Of a stretch of 64,000 nucleotides of DNA, positions 24,500 through 52,086 are shown piece by piece; position 1 is the first letter of the stretch; each line of letters begins with the position of its first letter. Location: positions 21,492,026 to 21,556,025 of the forward strand of contig NC_092315.1 in the NCBI RefSeq assembly GCF_036785885.1, given 5' to 3'. The DNA is from Coffea arabica. Taxonomy: Eukaryota > Streptophyta > Magnoliopsida > Gentianales > Rubiaceae. The position numbers and the translations under genes are program-made. Under the pieces are notes generated by a model, which was not told where the DNA came from, did not search any database, and saw nothing but the letters and a program-made list of their open reading frames with translations.

Positions 24500-25797
24500 G
24501 GATCAATACGTGACTTACTTATTAAGAAGTCACACGGGGGGTGGACTAATGGGACACTTCGGTGTTGCCAGGACTTTGTCTATTTTGCAGAAACACTTCC
24601 ATTGGCCATAGATGAGGAAGGATGTGTAATGTATGGTGGAGCGATGTGGAGTATGCCATAAAACTAAGTCAAGAATTAATCTGTTCAGTTTGTTTACTCC
24701 ACTTCCTATTCCTAACCAGCCTTGGGTTGATCTTTCCATTGATTTTGTGCTCTGTTTACTGCGTTCTAGGAAAGAACATGATAGTATATTTTGTGGTAGT
24801 TGATAGATTTTCCAAAAGGACACATTATATACCATGTCATAAAACAGATGATACATTACATATTGCTGACTTGTTCTTTAAAGAAATAGTTTGTTTGCAT
24901 GGTATATCTAGAACCATAGTGTCGGATAGGGAGGTTAAGTTCTTAAGCTACTTTTAGAAATTCTTGTGGGGTAAGTTAGGCACTAAGTTGCTATTTTCTA
25001 CAACTAGTCATCCCCAAACGGATGGACAAATTAAAGTAGTTAATAGGACTTTATCAACTCTTTTGCATGCAATTATTAAGAAAAATCTTAGAACTTGGGA
25101 GGAATGTTTGCCACATGTAGAGTCTTCATATAATAAAACTATATACAGTGCTACACAATACTCCTCTTTTGAAGTTGTATATGGTTTTAACCCTTTAACT
25201 CTTTTGGATTTGTTGCCTTTACCTATGAATGAACGTGTTAACTTGGATGGAAAGAAAAAGGTAGATTTCGTGCGATCCTTGCATGAGAGAGTTCAGGCTA
25301 ATATATTGAGAAGCGCACTACTCAATATGTTGTTTTTGAACTTGGAGATTGGGTGTGGTTACATCTACACAAGGAGAGATTTCCTTTGCAAAGGCGCAGT
25401 AAGCTATCTCCAAGGGATGACGATCCATTTCAAGTATTGGAGAAAATCAATGAAAATGCGTATCGACTCGACCTACCTAGTGAGTACAATGCTAGTGCTA
25501 CTTTTAATGTGGCTGATTTGAGTCATTTTATTGAAGATGATTAATAAAATTTGAGGACAAATCCTTCTCAAGAGGAGGGGAATGATGCGAGTGACGATAT
25601 GATCGATCAAGTTGATGTGCCAAGCTTATGCATTGAGAGTGTTGATTCAGTGAAGCTAAGAAGTTGAAAGAGTCACTTCATGCCTTGGTTTGTGCTGTTG
25701 AAGATCAATTTGGACGTTATATACACATAGAAGGTGTTGGACCAAGTTGGAAGGAGCATTATGCATTGATTTTAGTCAAGGAAGATGAGCCTTGATA
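24500..25797 (+). pseudogene. Ty3/gypsy integrase and C-terminal tail remnant
   Basis: [20 protein letters not shown] (about 24540) is the zinc-binding H-H part. The following C-C part is not recognisable. The core shows [18 protein letters not shown] (24795), a second Asp in [10 protein letters not shown], and SHPQTDGQIKVVNRTLSTLL near 25010. There the catalytic Glu expected after TDGQ-x is Lys. A TAG interrupts the core at about 24957. The tail ends NVADLSHFIEDD (stop 25544). A further family-typical stretch ends at about 25797. No chromodomain was seen. Confidence 0.82.
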
Positions 25798-25803
25798 GAT
25801 CCG

Positions 25804-26497
25804 TGTCATGATCCGCCTGCGAATCAAGTCGTAGATCCGTTTCCCACATGCGACACGAGTTCTTCATTCTTCGTTCAGCATTCTGCCTTGAATCCGCGGT
25901 TGAATTAGGCGACGATTCTATTCGAATTAATTTTTAGGATTTTTTCTATTTTTGCATAAGTTGTTTAGTTTTTACTTAACTACTTTTTTTTAATTTTTTT
26001 TTTAGTGTAAGTAGGAGGTCTCTAACCCAGGACCTCTCACTTACACTACCCCTCCCCTCCCAACCCATCCCTCCCTCCCTTTTACTTAACTACATAATTA
26101 TTGGTTATTAGCAATAAATGGCAAGCTAAACTAGCTATTTGTGCCATTAGAATAGTAGTTTAAAGGAATAAGTGATGTAATCTATATCCGGTTCAAATTT
26201 GGACTAGTTTTAGGACTGTGGCTATAAATAGCCTTACTTATACATTGTAAAGGATAGATTAGAGTATTTTTCCAGCAATAGTTTCTTGAGTGAAACAATT
26301 CTTTTGGCTTCTCCAAACTTCTTTTGAAACATCTTAGAGTTGGTTCTACGATGTTCATTGACTTATCAATCAAGTAGTCACCTTGATTATGGCATCATCT
26401 ACCAATCAAATGTTCTTGAGCTGTTCCATGTGCGTTTTGATTTCCGCAACCTAAACCTTGATATCGATTCTAGATTCTTAGAGTTTGTCGTGTTACA
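25804..26497 (+). mobile_element. Probable Ty3/gypsy LTR (3' LTR of the remnant upstream)
   Basis: The sequence begins TGTCATGATCC directly after the polyprotein tail and ends CGTGTTACA, giving TG...CA ends. It contains a good TATA box (GGCTATAAATAGCC, about 26220-26233). It is interrupted by a SINE-like element at 25984-26079. No matching 5' LTR was found upstream of 22375, so the ends rest on position and terminal bases only. Confidence 0.45.
25984..26079 (-). mobile_element. SINE-like element, copy A
   Basis: The 96-bp insert is flanked by perfect duplications TTTTACTTAACTAC (25970-25983 and 26080-26093). Read on the minus strand it has a G-rich start (GGGATGGGTTGGG), a B-box-like GGGTTAGAGACC inside a short hairpin (GAGGTC...GACCTC) and an A-rich tail. 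Two further copies (50681-50759, 57795-57904) have their own duplications. These features fit a tiny tRNA-derived SINE, mobilised by a LINE. Confidence 0.8.
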
Positions 26498-27889
26498 GGT
26501 TACGTTTGAAATACGACATAGAACATATCACTGTTACTGTACGTGAAGAGCTCAAGAACTATCTCGAAGAAGCCCTATCACCTACAACAGATGTTGATGC
26601 TGAGGTGAACAAATATTTTGATGCCCTACCATCTTCAACAACATGGGGCGTTGCTGAAAACATAGTAAGTTGTGAAGATTTTGCGGTATCACCTTCAAAT
26701 AATGGCATCAAGGAGAACTAGCTGAACAAGCACAGCCAGACTATTGATGGCACAAGAGCTTTCGATAACAATATCAATGATCCGCAAGATGGACTGAATC
26801 TAAAGGATTTAAATGATCTTGCCCTATCACTTTCATGAAATATTGAGTTTGGTCCAGAGGTGACTTAGTCCTTTTGGTTCCTACCGATCTCAGTTAAGTC
26901 TATCCCCTTCTCCCTGATATAGGAGCAAGAGTAAGTATAGATTTAAATTGTTGACGCTTGATTCAAAAAAAAAACGAATGTTAAGATGAAGTGGTGGAGA
27001 AACAACAAGGTGCTGAATTTTTACCCCCCCCCCCCCTGTGGTAGCAAAGCTCCAACCATGCTTTACAACTAAGGCTTCTTTATTTGTAATGGTTAAAGCC
27101 AAAAAAAAAAAAAAAATTCAAAAGCAAAACCTCTCGATTACAAAAGTAATATTGTTTACAATTGCTCTAGTTTCACTTCATTCCAAGCCTCTTTGACAAT
27201 TGTACTACACACAGACGACATCATTTCACTCACAAAGAACAAGCTTAGTATGTCCAAACACTTTTAAACGATTTTGTAGAACGCTAAAAATTGCAAAGAA
27301 CTGATTCACAAGCTTGCGATCTATGAGATTAATAGTATGAGTAATGATATTTAAGAATAAATGCTAGTTAAATATATCTTATTACCACAACCCTTATGAT
27401 TACATTTATCTAAATATAAGATTATAAGTTTATTCCATTGACTTTATTTAATTAATTAAAATAACTAATTATTAATAAGATAAATCCTATTTATACATCA
27501 ATAAACCCATGACTTTAGAGCTCACATACTAATAGCCCTATGATAAGAGTCTGCTATGACATTAACGGTGTCATCGCACAGGAGGACTCTACAAGAGCTC
27601 TACAAATCTATCTAATGCTTATAACTCTTTAAGCCTACCAAAAAAGTACATATCTCTGTGCAGTCTTGCACCCATGACACTTGATCCCATGTCACAAAAT
27701 CATTGCCTTTGTCTGTGTCATAATCATCAGCACATTGGCCGACATTCGCTACATAATAAAACTTGACCTCTTCAAAATGGACATGCGCAAGAAGCAAGCA
27801 CCTTTGGCTTCACCTTGCATCAATGAAATCTTAATGCTGCCAACAGTGACAAATCCAAGCACTTGTAGTATCATTTTGGTAATGGTACA
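26498..27889. other. Intergenic DNA with homopolymer tracts
   Basis: A 78-codon open frame (26485-26721) matches no family I recognise and is not annotated as a gene. A C-run near 27023-27034 and an A-run near 27100-27115 are present. The region would include the 3' UTR and polyadenylation site of the minus-strand gene that begins at 27890, but no clear signal was picked. Confidence 0.5.
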
Positions 27890-44043
<16,154 letters not shown>

Positions 44044-44174
44044 GTTTTCAGTCGAAATTAAGTAAGTTCTTCCTGTTCAATTTCTACATAAGTAGAATTT
44101 TATTGATGAAAGTGCATTTAGAAATGCGTATTTGATCTGAAATTGGAATTTGGGACGAAGGTTTTGGGAAATTG

Positions 44175-44300
44175 AATTGAAACCCTAACGAGAGAGCCTT
44201 CAGAGTGTTTGGAGGGCCTTAATAGGGGCGGGAAATGGAGAACAAGAACAGAGATATGATAGAGAGAGAGTATGGGTAAAATATCTTATTTATATTCTTT
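44175..44300 (-). promoter_or_regulatory. RNase J 5' region with telo-box, GGCCC and E2F-like motifs
   Basis: Upstream of the ATG at 44043 the sequence holds a telo-box (AAACCCTAA, 44180-44188), AAGGCCC on the minus strand (44214-44220), an E2F-type TTTCCCGC on the minus strand (44228-44235) and a CT-repeat (about 44258-44268, GA on the plus strand). Such motifs are common near transcription starts of plant housekeeping and organelle-biogenesis genes. The start site was not determined. Confidence 0.55.
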
Positions 44301-45302
44301 TTTCTTAGGAGTATCATTTTCGGCTATTTATACTTATACGTATTATCAGGACTCTGTTTGGATTGGATGAAAGGAAACAAAAGGAAAGAAAAGAATATCA
44401 ATGGATTAAAAAAAAAAGGAGTAGAGGAAAGTGATTTCCTTTCATCTTATTTCGATTCAGTATGGAGGAAAAGAAAAGAATTGAATTTTTGTTTGAATTG
44501 AAGAAGGAAATGAAACAATGAATTGTTAATTTATTAAAAAAATAGAGAAAATCATCATTTAAAATAATTTAAAATAATTTTAATTAATTTAGTTTCATTT
44601 CTCTCCATTTTCGCCCACTATTAACTGAAAATGTGAGGACTCGAATTTTATTTTACTTACTTTTATTTATTTTACTGACTTATTTAATTATTTATTTATT
44701 CGTTTACTCCAATTAATTTATTTCACCCATTTTAATTTCATTTGCATTGAACACTATCCCATTTTATATTTTTAAAAACGTTTGCTAGTAAATTTAATTT
44801 TTCTACGGCTCGATTAATTAGAAATAGTGAATACACGTTTTTCGAGATAAAATTCGGTCCGAGAGTGCAGTGGTCTTGGAGAATTAAAAGTGATCAATAG
44901 TAGACTAAGAAAAGTTAATTGAAATATTAGAGGTGAGCGAGTTAAATTAATCTCAAATAGGAATACTAATTGCCCACTATTAATTTGTTGACTTTTTGTA
45001 CTAAAGTACCTTTATGTCACTTCTACCTTTTCATTCCATCACTTCACCAACATCACACACAAACCCTTTCTTCCCATCCTCTCTTGGCCGACCCTTCCTT
45101 CACCCTTTCTTACCAAAATTTCAGCTAGCTTTTCTTCCATTTTTGCTCGAAAAACACACTCCAAACTTGCTCCTTTTCTTGGAACATCACTCAAGTTTGA
45201 AGGAAGATTTGAAGGAGGAAGGAACCTTGGTGGTTTAGAGTTTAAACTCTAGTGATTTGGTCTTCATCTCTTGGAAGTAAGATAACACCTCAAAACTCTT
45301 AA

Positions 45303-45448
45303 GCCTTGTTTGGATTGCTTGTTTCCGTCGGAAAATATTATCGTTTTCCGTGATCATATTTCCCTATCACCTTTTTCCCTCACATATATCAAATCGCTAC
45401 AGTAATTTTTCCATGAAAAATGACGAAAAATGCAATCCAAACACAACC
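45303..45448. mobile_element. Tourist-like MITE nested in LTR copy 4
   Basis: The 146-bp element has inverted ends GCCTTGTTTGGATTGC and GGTTGTGTTTGGATTGC (the last 12 bases identical). It is flanked by TAA and TTA trinucleotides. The TTGTTTGGATTGC terminus and TWA target fit the Tourist/Harbinger MITE group. It is absent from the other LTR copies. Confidence 0.72.
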
Positions 45449-47498
45449 TTATTTTTCCTTTCAACTTATGGTTAGTTTAGTTAGTTTTAACTAGTTAAGC
45501 ATTGGGTTGTTGATCGGTTCAATGAACCTTGACTCTAAGTAGATGTCTTGAGATGGCTTCTTAGGTAGTGGTCTTGACGAATTATTGTGTGTTTAGTTGT
45601 TTGTTTGATGTTTGTTTTGATGAATTATGTCTTAGTTTTGGTTGGGAAAGTTGAAAAGAAAACTTGAAAAAAGGAAGAAGCATGCTGTCCAAAATTTTAC
45701 TGGTTGATTCCCTTATGTTAATTTCGAATTTAGTGGTTATTTTGGTGCCAAAATGCTTGTTATATGTTGGTGTTTATGTGTGTCAATTATCTCTCAAAAA
45801 GTATTTCATTTGGTTGAATTAAAGTTGGGTTAAAGTGAGAATGCAAATCTGAAAAATTTCTGATCAGGATACCAGACCAGTGTGTACGTATCAGCCCATA
45901 ACTTTTCGTTCAGGAGTTGAAATTAAGTGCTATTTATGGCATCTGAAACTAGACTCTGAGAGCTTTCCAACGGTATAAAATGCACCTTCTAGTTCATTTT
46001 CTATGAGCCGTAGTGAACCGACAAATTTGACTGATTTTCCTCACTATTTTCATCTGAGAAACAAGCATAGCTGCAATTTGTAGCTCATTTTCACCCATCT
46101 TATAAAATGAATTTTAAAACAGTTTCTTCTAGTGAATTTTGGAATTTTGAGTCTAGTTTTTAACGCCTCAAACCACATGAAATTTTGAGTTGTGTAGCTT
46201 TAGTTATGGCCATATTTTGAAACTGTGTCAGGTGCTCCAAAACTGGAAATTCCGTGAATCAGGTCCCAAAAATTAGCTTTCCAAAAACTGTTGTATCTTG
46301 GTATAGAAAGGTCCGAATTGGGTTCCGTTTGGTGGTTTTGAAACTAGATTTGGAGTTCTATTATTGGTATAAATTTCAAGGGTTGATTCTATTTCTATGA
46401 ATTTTGCGAAATTTCCAAAATTTACTGAACATGCAAGACTGTTTTGCTCTGTTCTTGCTAGAACAGTGAGTTAGAGCTAAAATTTGAATGATTTTGGATT
46501 TGAATCTAGGAAAAGTGTTTTCTAGAGAGTTTTAGTACATTAAATCTAGTTTCCAACGGTATAAAATTTCTAATTTTTGGACTTACGAAACTCGAGATAT
46601 GATTTTTTTAAGTAGTGTCACACAAAGCCAGAATTTTCTGGTTTCAAACATAATGCTGTTTTAAAAACTCTCAACTTTCCTCTGAGATTGTTAGTTCATT
46701 TTAAGTTTGATTTTATCGATGGATACAAGGTCTCTTTGAACATTAGACCTTCATTTTGAATCTTGGTTCCCAAAGGATTAAACTTCTCTTGATGCGTTTT
46801 CTTGGTTGCCTAACTTTCTTAGTTAATTGCACCTCAATTCATACTTGAGAAATGGATTTCAACCCCTAGTTTTATGCCCTTAATTTCCATGACGTTGAAC
46901 TCGAAAAAAGGAGCATTTTAGCTAGAGTAATTCTTGGAGAATTTCACTAGTTTATACTCGAAACTTGGAATCTTTAGCTTTAAAATTTACTAAGGAAATG
47001 AGTGGAGTTTTGATGAATTCTGACTCCATTAGTTTAGAAAATGTGAACGCTCCTTATATTCTAAAACTTGGGCGTAGGACTAGAAGTTTTGAGAGATGAA
47101 AATCATCTTCCCTTTTCTCGATTTTCGTGCCAAAAGTAAAAATGGTACTTTCTTTTGGAACTGAAGGTTCTTGCCAAGACTTGACTCAAAAATGACTTTT
47201 GAGTTTCCTTTGAGTATTATTTCAATAATTTAGCGAGCAAGGCTCCTTTAACTTGACTCGAACTTGTGACCTTGAGAGTGGGTAGCAAGAAGATGTTTTT
47301 CTTATTAGCCTTAGTCGAGTACCTAGCTAATCGTAATTGTGCATGTCTCAGGTGGTCACGTGGACGCCGAGAAGCTTGTTTGACCTCTCGCTTTTGCTCT
47401 TATTTTGCCCTTGACTTTTGGTGAGTGTCAAGTGCATGTTCAATATTACTATGATTGAAATAATTTTTGTACAAGTGCTATATGATACGTGAACTTGC

Positions 47499-47527
47499 CG
47501 AGGCGAGAGTGTACTTTACCGCCTTCG
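47499..47527 (+). other. Conserved-loop hairpin in LTR copy 4
   Basis: CGAGGCG pairs with CGCCTTCG (one bulged base) around a loop containing TACTTTAC. Equivalent hairpins with different stems lie at 11721-11744, 18362-18397 and 55783-55802. Confidence 0.6.
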
Positions 47528-48573
47528 TCCTCTCTCTCTCTCTCTTGATTAAATGATATTTGTTACATGAATGTTTGTGATTTGCACTTGTACCCAAACA
47601 TGTTTTAACTCGTGAGCACTAAGCGGCAGCATATACCACACCCTATTCGGGTGGGAGGTGCCTCTCATACCGACTCAGTGCTATAATCGATTCTCTGAGC
47701 GGCAGCATGTACCATACCCTAATCAGGTGAGAGGTGCCTCTCATACCAACTCAGAGCCATGAACAATTCTAAGTCGATTGAGCGTTGTCTCATCGATCAA
47801 TTATACTTGTGGGGAAGCCCCAACTCATTGGCTAATCTCGTAATTCGAGTCGGCAAGGGTTTGGTCGAGAAGTTTGGTGAACCATGGGAAATTTTATAAC
47901 TTGATCTTTTGAGATCTTGCTTGGCATACTCGATTAGTATCTCCATCTCATGCTTGTTTGGTTCCGGATCCAAGTGGGTGTTATGTTGGATAGAGAAAGT
48001 AAGTGGAGCACTACGGTCTTGTTGTTACTTGAGTTGATGGAGAGTCAACCTCGAATGGCTTGAATCAATCGGGACGTGGAAATAGCTCCTGAGAGCTCCT
48101 GTATCCTTCCATGTGTATTTAATTCCTACTTGTGTACTCAAATGAAATTTCATGTGAACGTTGCTTTCAAGTATATTATTTGATTGATTAGTGCTACTTG
48201 CTTGCTTGCTTGATTTTCTTGGCCTCACTGAGCGTTAGCTCATCCCTTTAATTTTGTTTTCCTTAACAGGACTTGGAGGTGGAAGTTGGTGATTCTAGAT
48301 TAGCGATTTTTGGTGGAAGCTAGTATATCTTTTGTATGTTATGAGAGACATTTGAAGTGAACATTTTGTTATACTTGGAGATTCTGAATTGTAATTGTAA
48401 ATGCTAGCCTTTGAAGTTTTGGCCTTGTATATTCGAAGTATTTCTTAATTAAGTCCATGGTTAATTTGTGTCTCTTTATTAAGCTTGAACGAGTGTGTGA
48501 GTCCTGACGAGAGTTGGGCAGGCGTTCTGCTGATATTCTAGGGTTCGCCCTAGGGAGAGGTGGAGGCATCACA

Positions 48574-50680
48574 GAAAAACTATAACTTAACAAAATAATT
48601 AGACTCTTTCCCTCCGTTTCCTTCCTATCCTTCCCTTTCCCTTGCTTTCCCTCACCAAAATATCAATCCAGAATAGAATCAAGTGTAGCTTGGTCATGTT
48701 GTTGAAGTAAAGATGAGTTACTAATAAGCGTCAAGAGTTAAAATTGCAACTAGTTCTTAATTTTCTAAGCAATAATTAGCTCGTGAGAAAAATAACTACA
48801 AAATAAATTATAGAAACATGTATATTAAAGATGAATAACGTTATTATAGGGTGACTTCAACGTGAGAGCATGTCAAATTACATAAAAACCCATTACTTTC
48901 AATTCTTCATTCTTTCTAATCTAAAATATCAACTAATCAACTTGATCCCTTAATTCATCCTTTCCCACCCATTTTAGTCCTTGACTTCTAGGCCTTTCCT
49001 TATCCTTTTCATTGCTGCCACTAACTAGATGTAAATGTTGGTTATTGTGGTGGTTGTGGACCTTGTGGTGGTGATGTGCGTGGTAGACTAGTGGAGCCCT
49101 TTCCACATTTGTCTCCCTCCTCATCTCTTTCCCTAATGCCCCATCTGATGGTGTATGGTAATTCTGGTGGACAGTCTTAATGATGATGTGTATGGTAGAT
49201 TGGTGGAGCCTTTTTTCTTCCGTCTCTTATCATTGTGTACCTGATGTTGCCAATTAGATGGTGTGATTTTGATAATGGTGGTAGCAGTGGTTGGGGTAGC
49301 GATGGAGTGTGGTGAGCTAGTGCTGGTGATGCTCTATGGGATGAACTGGTGGAGATAGTGGCAGTAGTTTGCAGGTAGTAACATAAGCGAAGGATAGCAT
49401 AGGAAATTGAGAACAAAAAGAAAAAAAATGTGTGCTGCCATGTTGATGGCACTAGCATATCTTAATTTACTTTCATATTTTGTAGCAATGCTAATTAGAG
49501 ATACCACAATATCAAGAATGACTAAAAAGTAACAAATCATTTATGGAGTAGAAGCTTGCCAGTGGACTTCATATTGTCAATATAGAGATTCCATACTCAA
49601 ATAGCACTAAATGTAAATTTATTTAATTACATGTTAATTTTTATCTCACTATTTGTGGATTATTAGTTATATCGTTTTATAGTTAAAATTTGTACATAGT
49701 GTACCCACCAATGTGAAATATTTGTAATCATATCAAAATTAGAGAAAAACACCATATTAAATGAACTTATATTTATACACACACACACACACAAGGAAAG
49801 TACACGTGCGTTGCACGTGTTTTATTGTACTAAAACGGCAAAGAATTAACAAAATGTAAATAGAAAAACTTATTTTAAAAGTTACCTTTTCTATGGAGCC
49901 ATGTTGACTAATTGTGTATCTATTTTTTCCCCTTATTACTGTTTTCTCTTCAAATGATCTCTAATCTTTTCATTTCTTTTATAATCATTTGTCTTTATTT
50001 GTTAGCTATACTGTGTTGATGCATAAACCTCTAAAAATCATTGCAATAAATAAGAATATTGTATGATACTTTGCTTTCAAGTTATTTGTGTAAAATAACA
50101 AATATGGTTACTATAAAAAATGTAAATGCCATAATTGATAGAATCCATTTGAGTGCCTATAAATCATTTGATAGGTAAGTATCACCTATAAATTGTCTTT
50201 TTATGAAACTAAGAAATGAGAAGAAGGTATAATAAAGAACTTGGTCTAAGTTGCCACTAAATTGATTTGATGTAAAACACAAATTAGTCCAAAAATTGTA
50301 GTAGAAAAGATGAAACAGAACTATTACTATACAATGAGAAGAAAAGCTTCTAATTGGTGACATACTTGATGCAAAAAATTAATTCAACAAGATGTCCCAT
50401 AGAAGTGCTTGAGTATATGGAATCATAACATCATTTTTTCAGTGCCAAAAAAAAAAAGAAAATTGTTTTGGTACAACATTGTTAATAATATTGATGTATT
50501 ATTTAGTATCTATTCATTTGTTGAAAGTCATGCACATATCAATGGATACAACTTAATTGCACACATTTGCTAAGATATAATAAGCCACGTAGGTTAAAAG
50601 GAGAAGAGATAGCATAGACTTGCTAATTGAGAACTTTTTATTTTTGTAAGTTTATGTTAGTATGCATAAAATCTATTTAC
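48574..50680. other. Intergenic DNA with diverged GGT-rich repeat and CA microsatellite
   Basis: Two units of about 117 bp starting near 49070 and 49185 share TGTRYRTGGTAGAYTRGTGG and a later CTGATG/GATGGTGT. Reading frames across them, rich in His and Pro, look like by-products of the repeat. A CA repeat lies at about 49776-49793, followed by a perfect hairpin at 49802-49820. No gene was recognised. Confidence 0.55.
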
Positions 50681-50759
50681 ATTTTTTTAGTGTGCAAGTG
50701 CTGAGACCTCCCATTTACACTCACTCCCTCTGTACTACCCAACCCATCCCACCCCACAA
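50681..50759 (-). mobile_element. SINE-like element, copy B
   Basis: The 79-bp insert lies between CATAAAATCTATTTAC (50665-50680) and CATAAAATATATTTAC (50760-50775), matching at 15 of 16 positions. On the minus strand it has GGGATGGGTTGGG, then GTGTAAATGGGAGGTCT and a short A tail, like the copy at 25984-26079. Confidence 0.8.
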
Positions 50760-50775
50760 CATAAAATATATTTAC

Positions 50776-52081
50776 TTAATACTATTTTCGATAGCTTAAA
50801 TAGTTAAATATAAAAAAAGGTAAGAAATGATATAATTTTATAAAAAATTTTGAAACAAACATACATGTATATATATGAGTGTGAATTTTTTGTTCTTTCA
50901 TTTAAAAGTCATAAGTAGCTGTTTAATTGATTTTTTTGATTTTTTTTCATAAGTAGCTGTTTAATTAATATCAACTTAAACTTTAATTTAAGGATTTGCT
51001 AGTTAGTACAATTATTAAGTTATAGAGCTTCCAAATTGATTCTATACATGTTGGCTAGAGATAGGATTCAAAATTGGATAAGCATAAGACTTCATAAAGA
51101 GGAAAATATTATATTGTTTGGAATGCAAATTTTTGCTAAACAGTCGATATGTGAAGAAGTTTTCATTCCATTAAGTCAAGCTTCTTAATGGGTTTTGTGA
51201 TTCCTATCTTCATTATCAACTTACAATAAAATTAGCAGAAAGAAAATTTATGTTTATGAGATTGTTTCCTTGATGCTCTCTTCTAATATAAACTTGAAAA
51301 GTATAATAAGGACATAAAAATTCATCCCTTTTAAAAATCAACCACCATTATTGATAGACCTGAACTTCCTTCACAGACTTAAGCTCTGTAAGTCAAAGTC
51401 TTGGAGTAAAATTCTATATTAAAAGTTTGTAAGTTAGTGATAAGAAAAGTCTAGGAAAAAGGCCATAATAATGGTTAGAATCTGATAAAAAAGAATATCA
51501 TAATGATGTTTAACATGGTCAATATAATCACTATTACTAGTGCAAAGAATAACAAATTTCTCAACTAATTAATTTCATCACTGTAACTTTTATTATTGAA
51601 AGTCCGATTTTTTAGTTTTATTCAGTGAGAATTCTCTGCAATTTTTCTGCTTTTATCGAATGCCAAACCATATAAAACAGCCTACTGATACCAAATAGCA
51701 TATAGTATCTATCAAAGAAGGTTACATTTTCAAAGGAAATGAACAATTTAGGAACTCCAAAAAAAAAAATCAAGAAGTCCTCATACTATTAAGAATAAGC
51801 AGAACTCAAAGTTGGTGCAAGTAAATTAATTAATCTTCATCAAACTCATACAATATTCATGTAAAAGGAGCATTACGAAATCTAATTTTGTATGCACAAC
51901 CAATTACACATAGACCTATACACTTGTAAACAAAGACAATTAATGTTTTTCTTTTTTCTCTGCATAATAGCTTAGAATTTGAGGAAAAATGTAGAATCCC
52001 AAAAAAAAAAGGAAAAAAAGGCAAAGTACATGAAGTTAATTTAAGGCTTATTCCACATATTTCATACCTCAAAACTTTTTC
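50776..52081. other. AT-rich intergenic DNA, nothing recognised
   Basis: No domain-bearing frame, terminal repeat or RNA gene was seen. A short direct repeat (CATAAGTAGCTGTTTAATT) occurs at about 50910 and 50949. Confidence 0.5.
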
Positions 52082-52086
52082 ATGTT

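Larger units (their letters stand above)
44632..48573 (+). mobile_element. Solo LTR, family copy 4
   Basis: The 3942-bp sequence starts TGTGAGGACTCG and ends GGCATCACA, flanked by perfect GAAAA duplications (44627-44631 and 48574-48578). It carries the family's hairpins (47499-47527, 48084-48097), two GGGTGGGAGGTGCCTCTC-type tandem units (about 47620-47760), the TGAGC/GCTCA hairpin plus pyrimidine AG block (48217-48267) and the terminal box (48499-48573). Its middle part contains repeated AAACTAGAYTC...TATAAAAT phrases shared with copy 2. It lies about 600 bp upstream of the RNase J start codon, pointing away from that gene. It holds a MITE at 45303-45448. Confidence 0.9.

Noticed and set aside
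26485..26721. 78-codon open frame with a plausible acidic sequence downstream of the gypsy LTR
   Set aside because: No family was recognised and no initiation or splicing context was found; it overlaps the probable LTR end. Kept as intergenic.
44348..48670. Possible larger MITE split by LTR copy 4 (CTGTTTGGATTGGATG near 44350; CAATCCAGAAT near 48650)
   Set aside because: The ends match only partly as inverted repeats and no target duplication could be shown.
48933..49458. His/Pro-rich minus-strand frames (63 and 93 codons)
   Set aside because: Their composition follows from the GGT-rich diverged repeat there; no start or splice support was found.
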